Positions 7,790-17,900 of a DNA stretch of 40,151 nt are shown in pieces. Each line of letters begins with the position of its first letter. Position 1 is the stretch's first letter. Location: NCBI GenBank assembly GCA_031549885.1, contig JAVBPD010000011.1, forward strand, positions 1 through 40,151. The letters run 5' to 3'. The notes beneath the pieces were generated by a model, which worked only from the letters and a program-made list of their open reading frames with translations, was not told where the DNA came from and searched no databases. Position numbers and translations under genes: made by a program. The stretch comes from WQUF01 sp031549885. Lineage in GTDB: Bacteria > Bacillota > Clostridia > Clostridiales > Clostridiaceae.

Positions 7790-8173
7790 TTATACCATTT
7801 CTCTTATGTAATTATTCATTTTGTCATTACTCTTCCCAAATTTAAACCACTCTTTACCTGAAGTAATAAAACATTTATCAAATTCTTTTGCAAATTTTCC
7901 TATTGCTAGTATATTATTAACGTCTTCTAATATTGCATCTTCAATTTCATCCATATTTTTAACAGCAAAAATATTATCTCTGTTTTGTTTTATTTCAATA
8001 ACAGCATTGTGTTCATTTAATTTTACTTCAAAAGGCAATCCACCTTGTAAAGCTACTTGTTTTAAAAAAATATTTACAGCATCTGATAAGTCAAGTCCTA
8101 ATTGTGAAAGCACTTTATCCGATATGTTTTTAGTTTCTTCGTCAACAGTAACTTGCAAAGTTGTTTTATTCAT
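7790..8173 (-). CDS. RelB/DinJ-family antitoxin-like protein, orphan, with C-terminal extension
   Basis: Residues 1-55 match the RelB/DinJ ribbon-helix-helix family: TTLQVTVDEETK, then LGLDLSDAVNIFLKQVALQGG and LPFEVK. The protein is 127 aa, roughly 30-40 residues longer than typical DinJ. The tail (about 60-127) is charged, contains KEWFKFGK, and is not recognised as a toxin domain. Antitoxins of this family normally bind a RelE/YafQ-type RNase encoded just downstream. Here the gene is followed by a terminator and preceded by an acetyltransferase gene, so no partner is visible. It may control its own promoter or be a remnant or an antitoxin acting on a distant toxin. The RBS is weak. Confidence 0.75.
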   Translation of the reverse strand: MNKTTLQVTVDEETKNISDKVLSQLGLDLSDAVNIFLKQVALQGGLPFEVKLNEHNAVIEIKQNRDNIFAVKNMDEIEDAILEDVNNILAIGKFAKEFDKCFITSGKEWFKFGKSNDKMNNYIREMV

Positions 8174-8296
8174 AAATTTATACCATCTTTCTATAAAATT
8201 ATATAAATATATTATATCACTTTATTTAATTTTTCATATACTAAAATTGAAAAAATTTTCCAAAACATAAATATAATGTAATTAATTGTCTAATTA

Positions 8297-8830
8297 TTAA
8301 TTCTTCCATTCCCTTTTAAGTATGCTCATTAAAATAAGATCCCTATAAGCGCCATCTTTAAATCCTTCTTCTCTTAAAGCTCCATCCACTTTAAACCCAC
8401 ATTTTTCATAACTTTTTATAGCTCTTAAATTATGAGAGAATACTTCTAATTTTACTTTATTCATATTCATCTCTTTAAATATAAAATTTATGAGAGTTTT
8501 CATAGCATCACTACCAAAGCCTTTGCCTAAGAAATTCTTATCTCCAATTATTATTCCCACCTTTGCAAATCTTGCAATAAAATCCACCTCAGTAATTATG
8601 CAAGATCCAATATATTTACCAGTTTCTAAATCCTCAATTGCAAAAGAATATTTGCCACCATCTTCTACAGTTTCCTCATTATAATTCTTTTCTATCTGTT
8701 CCATTGATGATGGAAAAGCAACATCTGTATCATATACGCTTTTAAGTTCATAGTCATTTAAAAAATCATAAATCTTCTTCATATCTTCTTTTTTATGAGC
8801 TCTTAATTTTATTTTTTCACCAAAATACAT
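8297..8830 (-). CDS. GNAT N-acetyltransferase (RimJ/RimL or SpeG-like)
   Basis: A 177-aa protein with the Acetyltransf_3 layout: IKLRAHKKEDM at the start, GKYIGSCIITEVDF in the central strands, VGIIIGDKNFLGKGFGSDA (the acetyl-CoA pyrophosphate-binding loop), and the family's C-terminal NLRAIKSYEKCGFKVDG. It would transfer an acetyl group from acetyl-CoA to an amine on a protein, polyamine or small molecule; the acceptor cannot be read from sequence. AAAGGGG lies 9 nt before the ATG. It is a single gene between the antitoxin-like gene and the giant surface gene. Confidence 0.88.
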   Translation of the reverse strand: MYFGEKIKLRAHKKEDMKKIYDFLNDYELKSVYDTDVAFPSSMEQIEKNYNEETVEDGGKYSFAIEDLETGKYIGSCIITEVDFIARFAKVGIIIGDKNFLGKGFGSDAMKTLINFIFKEMNMNKVKLEVFSHNLRAIKSYEKCGFKVDGALREEGFKDGAYRDLILMSILKREWKN

Positions 8831-8878
8831 CTTTTAAAACCCCTTTAAAATATATTATAAATATATTATCACATTAAT

Positions 8879-8914
8879 AAAAAACCGGTCAAAATCTTAA
8901 AAAATCTTGACCGG
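8879..8914 (-). terminator. Terminator of the giant surface-protein gene
   Basis: On the minus strand CCGGTCAAGAT pairs with ATTTTGACCGG (11 bp including one G-U, 8-nt loop), followed by six T. It begins 12 nt after the stop codon of the 3384-codon gene. Confidence 0.88.
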
Positions 8915-8926
8915 ATATTTTATTCT

Positions 8927-11900
8927 TTATTTTTTCTTACTTGAATGCTCAGCAATTAACAATAAGCCTAATATCACTAAACTGTTATCAAGTAAAATCG
9001 TAATGTTTTTCGTTAAATAATCATCATATTCTCCTGTTGTTGGAAGTGGTGGGCTGCCTGATGTCATTATAGAAACTCTATTGCTTTCATTTCCATTTCT
9101 ATCTACAGCATAAACTCTAACTGATTGACCTGGTTTTAATGTCATTCCTTGAGGAATTTGTGCTGACCATCTACCATTTGCTCCAACAATAGTTTCAAGC
9201 TTAGTTCCATCTGGTAATTCTATTATTATTTTATCCCCAGGTCTTCCTGTTCCTGTTATTTGTTTGTCTCCTGTATTTATAGGATCTATATTTGAAGGTG
9301 ACATTGTAGGGTTATTTGATATTGTCACATCAATGCCTGCTCTTGTTTTACCATTTGGATCTCTTTCTATAATGTTAACCTTATCTCCAGGTTTTAACAC
9401 ATCTGATGGAACATTTACACTCCAGTTTCCACTTCCATCTACTATAGTTTCTTGCTTTAAACCATTTGGCAACACTACAACTATAGTATCTCCCGGAGTT
9501 CCTTTTCCTGTTATTGATGTGTCTCTTGGCAATATTTCATTTACTACTGGCTTTGCTGGATAATTATTTACTATAACCTTTACTTCATTGCTCTTATTGC
9601 CATTTTTATCTTCTGAATAAATTGATAATTGATCCCCTGGGTTCAATAATATTCCTTGAGTAACATCTAAAGACCATTTGCCATCTGCTCCAACTGTAGT
9701 CTCAGCTTTGTTTCCATCTGGGAATATTACTACTACTTTATCTCCTTGCCTTCCCGTTCCTGTTATTTTTGCATCTCCTGGGTATATAGGGTTTACATTT
9801 GATGAAGACATTGCAGGCATATCATCTACTGTTGCATATACTGGCCCATTGATCTTTCCGCTTAAGTCTTGTTGATTTACTTTAATTTTATCTCCGGGCT
9901 TTAATACCACTCCTTGTGATAAAGCAATCTTCCAATTTCCACTGTTATCTACTTTAGTTTCAATTGAGTTTCCATCTGGTAATTCAACAATTATTTTATC
10001 CCCTGGTACACCTTTTCCTGATATAAAGGGATCTCCTGGCAATATTGCATTAATTGTAGGTTTCTCAATATAATCAGGTATACCATTATTATTTGTGTCC
10101 TTAAAGCTATCTTTGTCATTTGGATCTGTTCCTTCTTGTTTTTCTATATAATCTGGTACTCCGTCTTTGTCTGTATCTTTATATTTATTTGGATTACTTG
10201 GATCTGTTCCTTCTCGCTTTTCTATATAGTCTGGAATTCCATCTTTATCTGTATCCTTAAAGCTATTTGGATCGTTTGGATTTGTTCCGTCTTTTTCTTC
10301 TATATAGTCTGGCACTCCATCCTTGTCTGTATCCTTAAAACTATTTGGATCATTTGAATTTGTTCCATCTTTTTCTTCTATATAGTCTGGTACTCCATCT
10401 CCATCACTATCCTTATTGGGATCATATACCTTTGAAGTTATTTCTGGACTCTTGTTGCCATTTTTATCTTGTTCATATGCTTTAATTATATCTCCTGGTT
10501 TCAGGTTTTCTCCTTCAGGAATTGGTATTGACCATTTCCCATCTGTTCCTACTGTAGTTTCAATTACCTTTCCACTTGAGAAAGTTAATACTACTTTATC
10601 TCCTGAATTTCCTGTTCCAGTTACATTTATATCTGTTGGTATTATCGGCTTTATTGTAGGTGGCCTTACAGCATTTGTATTATTTGATGTTGTATTGCTT
10701 GTTGTATTTGTTGCATTATTTGATGTCGTGTTGCTTGTTATATTTGTTGCATTATTTGATGTCGTATTGCTTGTTGTATTATTATTTATATTGCCATTGA
10801 TCCCATTTGGCGTTGGGTCTTCACCATTTGGTATGCCATCTCCATCTATATCTGGATCTTTATCATTTGGTATGCCATCTCCGTCCATGTCTGGATCTAA
10901 GTTATTTGGTATTCCATCTCCATCTATATCTGGATCTAATCCGTTTGGTATTCCATCTCCGTCTACATCTGGATCTTGACCATTTGGTATTCCGTCTCCA
11001 TCTACATCTGGATCCTTATCATTTGGTATTCCATCTCCATCTATATCATCGTCTTCATCATTTGGTTTGCCGTCTTTATCTGTGTCTATATTCACTCCGT
11101 TTGGCGTTGGATCTTCACCATTTGGTATGCCATCTCCGTCTATATCTGGATCTTTATCATTTGGTATTCCATCTCCGTCCATGTCTGGATCTAAGTTATT
11201 TGGTATACCATCTCCATCTATATCTGGGTCTATATCATTTGGAATGCCATCTCCATCTATATCATTACTACTTGTATTATTCGTTGTATTACTACTTATA
11301 TTGCTTGTTGTGTTGCTTGAAGTATTGCTTGTTGTATTCTTTGTTGTGTTGCTTGAAGTATTGCTACTTGTACTGCTTGTTGTATTCTTCGTTGTATTGC
11401 TTGAAGTATTGCTACTTGTACTGCTTGTTGTATTCTTCGTTGTGTTGCTTGAAGTATTACTACTTGTGCTGCTTGTTGTATTCTTCGTTGTATTGCTTGA
11501 AGTATTGCTACTTGTGCTGCTTGTTGCATTACTTGTTGTATTATTTGATAACACTGTTACAATTGTTTCTGGGCTTTTATTACCATTTCTATCTTCTTCA
11601 TATACTTTTACTGTATCCCCAGAATTTAGTGTTTCTCCTTGTGGTAATGGTATAGACCATGTTCCATCTGTTCCTATTATAACTTCTCCTGATCTCCCAT
11701 CTGAAAATATCACGACTACTTTATTTGCTGGTTCTCCAGTTCCTGTTATAGATGTGTCATTTGGAGATATTGGGTTTATTATAGGAGCAGTCGGATAATC
11801 TCGTACCTTTACTACAGTTGGTTCACTTGTTTTTCCTGTGTTAGGATCTGTCTCTGTCACTGACACCTCATTACCTGGGTTTAATGTTTTTCCATCTGGA

Positions 11901-14900
11901 AGTGGTACACTCCATGTTCCATCTGAACCAATTGTGAATGGAATATTAGTTCCATCTGGAAGCGTTACATTTATTATATCTCCTGGTTCACCTGTTCCTG
12001 TTATAGAAGTATCTCCTGGTACTATTGGATTTACTACAGGTGGCACTACATCTACTATTGTTATATTTATTATAGCTGCAGGATTTCCTTGAGTATCTGT
12101 TCCTTGAATTGCTGACAACATATCAACTTTCATTGATACTGGATATACTCCTACTGCCGGCATTAGTTTTGAACTATCAACAACTATTTTATTTGTAAGA
12201 TCTGTTCCTGTAACAGTATTCCATGCTTTTGCCTTAGATTTTGTCAGTATTACTGCATTTGTTGTTGATGCCTCATCTTGCACTCTGATAGTAAAATCTA
12301 TTGCACTTATTGCTATATCTCCAATTATTACTGTTGTATTATCAACTACATTTACAGTTATTGTTTTAGTTACTCCATTTACACTTAATGTTGTTGGATA
12401 TGCTCCTGATGTAGCTTTAACTGCAGATTTATCTACTGCTAAAATTGAAGTTAAATCCGTTCCATCACTAATTTTCCAAGCTTTTGCAGACGCTTTTGTT
12501 TTAACAGTTTGGTTATTTAATCCTGCTACCTCACTAACATTTATGGTAAACCCAGTTCCATAAATCACTACATCATTATTTAAATCAACTATTGTATTTG
12601 CTGGATCAAGCACTGTTGAAGTTGCTTCTGGGCTTTTATTTCCCTTATTATCATCTTCAACTACCTTTACTGTGTCTCCAGGTGTTAAAACCCTTGGTGC
12701 AACCGGCACTGACCATTTCCCATCTGTTCCTATTGTAGTTTCTTTAGTTGATCCACCTGGAAATGTTACTATAATTTTGTCTCCTGGTTCTCCAGATCCT
12801 GTTATAGCAGGGTCCGTTGACAAAATAGGTGTTATTATAGGTTCTTTTGGTATATTTGGGTTTCTTGTTGTATTGCTTGATGAACTTGTAGTATTACCTG
12901 ATGCACTTGTTGTATTACTTGACGCACTTGTGGTGTTTCCTGATGCGCTTGTTGTATTACTTGACGCACTTGTGGTATTTCCTGATGCGCTTGTTGTATT
13001 ACTTGACGCACTTGTGGTATTTCCTGATGCGCTTGTTGTATTTCCTGATGCGCTTGTTGTATTTCCTGATGCGCTTGTTGTGTTTCCTGATGCGCTCGTT
13101 GTATTACTTGATGAACTTGTGGTATTACTTGATGAACTTGTGGTATTACTTGATGCACTTGTGGTATTACTTGATGCACTTGTGGTATTTCCTGATGCGC
13201 TTGTTGTATTACCTGATGTGCTTGTTGTATTACCTGATGTGCTTGTGGTATTACTTGATGCGCTTGTGGTATTACTTGATGCGCTTGTTGTATTTCCCGA
13301 TGCGCTTGTTGTATTACTTGATGAGCTTGTAGTATTGCTTGATGAACTTGTAGTATTACCTGATGCGCTTGTGGTATTACCTGATGCACTTGTTGTATTA
13401 CTTGATGCGCTTGTGGTATTTCCTGATGCGCTCGTTGTGTTTCCTGATGCGCTTGTTGTATTTCCTGATGCGCTCGTTGTATTTCCTGATGCGCTTGTGG
13501 TATTTCCTGATGCGCTTGTGGTATTTCCTGATGCGCTTGTTGTATTACTTGATGAGCTTGTGGTATTTCCTGATGCACTTGTTGTATTACTTGATGCGCT
13601 TGTGGTGTTTCCTGATGCGCTTGTGGTGTTTCCTGATGAACTTGTGGTATTTCCTGATGCGCTTGTTGTATTACTTGATGCGCTTGTGGTGTTACTTGAT
13701 GAACTTGTGGTATTTCCTGATGCGCTTGTTGTGTTTCCTGTGGTATTACTTGTTGTATTACTTGATGCGCTTGTGGTATTACTTGATGCGCTTGTGGTGT
13801 TACTTGATGCGCTTGTGGTATTACTTGATGCGCTTGTGGTATTTCCTGATGCGCTTGTTGTGTTTCCTGATGCGCTTGTTGTATTTCCCGTGGTGTTACT
13901 TGTCGTATTGTTTGCACCCTGTTCCCATTGTGCATATAAAGTATGATCTGTTGTTTTATTTACCATTGAATACGATGTTATCATATTTGATCCTGATTGA
14001 GTATCAGACCATCCCTTAAATGTATACCCTGACCTTACTGCTGTTGGCAATGTTCCATAATAACTTCCATATGTGACCATCATTTCATTTTGTAATAATG
14101 CTTCCCCTCCGTTTGGATCGAATATTACCTTTATATTTCCTCCTCTTGCTGACCACTGAGCATATAAAGTATGGTCTCCATTTATTGCAACTAATGTATT
14201 TGGTAATATTGGATTTCCTCCTGTTTGTGCATCTGTCCATCCTACAAAGTTATATCCTGCCCTTATTGGAGTTGGCGTTAATCCATATATATTGGCAAAT
14301 GTTACTTTTGTAGTATTTATTGATAATGCATTTCCACCATTTGGATCAAATGTTACTGTTATATTTCCTCCTTGTGGTGTCCACTGAGCATATAAAGTAT
14401 GATCTCCATTTATTCCAACTAATGTATTAGCAGTTACTATCGGCCGCCCTCCTATTTGAGCATCCGTCCATCCTACAAATGTATATCCTTGTCTTACTGG
14501 TGCAGGTAATATTCCATAAGGATTTGCAAATGTTACTTTTGTTGTTGAAGGGCTTACTGGACTTCCACCATTTGGATCAAATGTTACTGTTATATTTCCT
14601 CCTTGTGGTTTCCATTGAGCATATAGTGTGTGATCAGCATTTATTGCCACTAATGTTATTGGCACTATTGTTATTGGATTTCCTCCAAATTTTGAATCTG
14701 TCCATCCCACAAAAATATATCCTGATCTAGTTGGTGTTGGTAGTGTTCCATAGGAATTAGTAAATGTTACCTTTGTTGTTGATGGATTTACTGGGTCACC
14801 TCCATTTGGATCAAATGTTACTGTTATATCCCCACCTTGAGATGCCCACTGAGCATATATTGTATGATTTGCATTTATTCCTACCAGTGTTGTTGGGGTT

Positions 14901-17900
14901 ATTGGACTTCCTCCTAATGGCGCATTTGTCCATCCTACAAAGGTATATCCTTGTCTTACTGGTGTTGGTAATATTCCATATGGATTTGCAAATGTTACAT
15001 TGCTGGTATTAATCACCAAACTGCTTCCACCATTTGGGTCAAATGTTACTATTATATTTCCTCCTGATGTTGTCCATTGTGCATATATTGTATGATTTGC
15101 ATTTATTCCTACTAATGTATTAGGTGTTATTGGATTTCCTCCTGTTTGTGAATCTGTCCATCCTACAAAGTTATATCCTTGTCTTACTGGTGTTGGTAGT
15201 ATTCCATATGGGTTTGAAAGTGTAACTGGTTTATTCTCTGGATATACTACATTTCCCCCATTTGAATCAAAAGCTACTGTTATATTCCCTCCTGTTGGTG
15301 TCCATTGCGCATATATTGTATGATTTGCATTTATTCCAACAAGAGTATTTTGGATTATTGGATTTCCTCCTGATGGTGCATCTGTCCATCCTACAAAGTT
15401 ATATCCACTTCTTGTTGGCGTTGGCATTAATCCATATGGATTCGCAAACGTCACGGGCATGCTTGTTGGTGTTACTGCATTTCCTCCATTTGAATCAAAT
15501 GTTACTGTTATATTTCCTCCTTGTGTTCTCCATTGTGCGTATATAGTGTGATCTACATTCTTTGCAACTGGTGTATCAGAAGTTATTGGATTTCCTCCTG
15601 TTTGTGCATCTGTCCACCCTACAAATGTATATCCTGATCTTGTTGGTGTCGGCAATATACCATATGCATTGGCAAACGTTACATTTATACTTTCTGGTAC
15701 TACTGCATTTCCTCCATTTGAATCAAACGTTACTGTTATGTTATTTGATGATGTTGTCCATTGAGCATAAAGCGTATGATCTGCGTTTATGGCAACAGCA
15801 CTTTTATCATTTACTGGATTTCCTCCTGTTTGTGCATCTGTCCATCCTACAAATGTATATCCACTCTTTGTTGGTGTTGGTAATGCTGTATAAGGATTTG
15901 CAAACGCCACCATTTTTTCAGATGGAGATACAGGATTTCCTCCATTTGGATCAAATGTCACCTTAATTGTTGCTGCTTGCTGCATTGACCATTGCGCATA
16001 TAATGTATGATTTGTTGATATTTCAACTAATGATGTTTCTGTTATAGCATTTCCACCTGTTTGTGCATCTGTCCATGCTAAGAATTTATATCCTGATCTT
16101 GTTGGAGTTGGCAACGTTCCATAAGCATTTAAATATGCCACATTCTTTATATCTGTTATTTCGTCTCCTTCGTTTGCATCAAAGCTCACTACTATATTAG
16201 CTGAAGTAGTCCAGTTAGCATAAAGTGTATGATCAGCCTCGTTTGTAACTGTTGTAGTTGCATTTACTGAATTTCCTTCAGTTTTGGCATCTGTCCAGCC
16301 TACAAACTTGTACCCACTTCTTGTTGGTATTGGTAATGTACCATAACTGTTTCCATAGGTTACTTTTATGCTTGAAGGATTTGGTTGATTTCCTCCATTT
16401 GAGTCTAATGTTACATTAATATTTGTCTTTTGTGTCCATTGAGCATATAAACTGTGGTCTGTTGCTGTTGATACTAATGTTGTATCTGTTATTGTATTTC
16501 CCCCAGTAGGTGAATCTGTCCATTTTACAAATGTATGTCCTACTCTTGTTGGTGTTGGTAATGTACCATCTTGACCATAAGGATTTGCATATGTCACTGT
16601 TTTACTTGCAGGCGATACTGAATTTCCTCCATTTGGATTAAATGTTACATTTATATCAGTTACTGCTGTCCATTGCGCATATAATATATGATCGGTAGCT
16701 ATTGATACAATTGTTGATGCATTTACCTCATTTCCTCCGCTTTTGGTATCTGTCCATCCTATAAATCTATATCCTACTCTTATTGGCTCAGGTAACGTCC
16801 CATATTGGCTTGCAAATGTAATCCCTTTACTTGACGGCGATGGTGTGGCTCCTCCGTTTGAATCAAATGTTACTATTATATTTGTCGCTGCTGTCCACTG
16901 AGCATATAATGTATGGTTTGTTGCTTTACTTACCGGAGTAGTATCAATTATAGAGTTACCTCCAGTTTGAGCATCTGTCCACTCTAGAAATTTATATCCT
17001 GTTTTTGTCGGTATTGGTAATGTATCATAAGGTCTGGCAAATGTTACTGTTTTTGTATTTTGAGTTATAGCATTTCCGCCATTTGAATCAAATGTTACCA
17101 CTATATCTGACTTTGCTGTCCATTGAGCATACAGTGTAGTATCTTCATTAAGACCTGAAATTGTTCCATTGCCATCTACAGTGTAAGCTGTTCCTGATCC
17201 ATTTGCTGCTGTATTCCAGCTTGTTAGATTATAGCCTGTTTTAACTAGATTTCCAGTGTTAGCAGCTACTGGTATACTTGTAGTTGATGAATATATAGTT
17301 GGCTGAGCTGGAACTGTTCCTCCTGTATTTGTATTTCCATTATAAGTTAATGTATATTGTTTTAATATTTTAAATGGAGTATAGCTATGATTGCTTTCTA
17401 GAAGATTTCCTCCTCCATTTATATCTGAATATGGTGCTGTGGCTGTTCTATATACTTCAATAACATAAATTCCTTCTGCAAAATTAAGGGGAGCTACATT
17501 AAGCGTTGCAGGACCCATTGTTACTGAGTTTGAACCGGAAGCTCCAACACCCGTATATTTAGTAGTAGGATTTCCATCAGCATCAGCATTCCATATTTGA
17601 TAAACTTCTGTTACTGGTGCTGCTACATCTTGTTGCTTTGGCCCCATTGAAATAGCTGTTGGATTCATTGGAAATCCGGTAGTAGGGTCATTTGAAGATG
17701 CATTTACAGTTACAATTGGATCTAAAATAGTTCTCTCTACTGTAACAAGTCTTTTATATACATAAGAATCATAGCTATTTATTGGATCATAATATTTTGT
17801 ACTTGTATCACGAAGTCCATTATTACCTGAAGTTCTAAGATTTCCATCGGCATCAACTATAAAGCTCTCATCCCAACCATCACTTAAATCTATTATTGGA

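Noticed and set aside
10136..11798. Plus-strand frames of 70-280 codons with Leu/Cys/Tyr/His or Pro/Ser-rich repeats
   Set aside because: Antisense shadows of the DGDGIPN and Ig repeats of the giant gene; no RBS and biased composition follow from the coding strand.
12862..13911. CRISPR array
   Set aside because: Regular 21-bp periodicity without unique spacers; every unit is coding and repeats end to end.
12672..13946. Long plus-strand frames (up to 424 codons, LLDALVVFPDALVV type) and a 366-codon minus-strand frame (HQEIPQAHQV type) over the minisatellite
   Set aside because: They exist only because the 21-bp unit is free of stops in several frames. They lack RBSs and their peptide sequence is just the repeat read out of frame; the giant protein frame is continuous over 10 kb.
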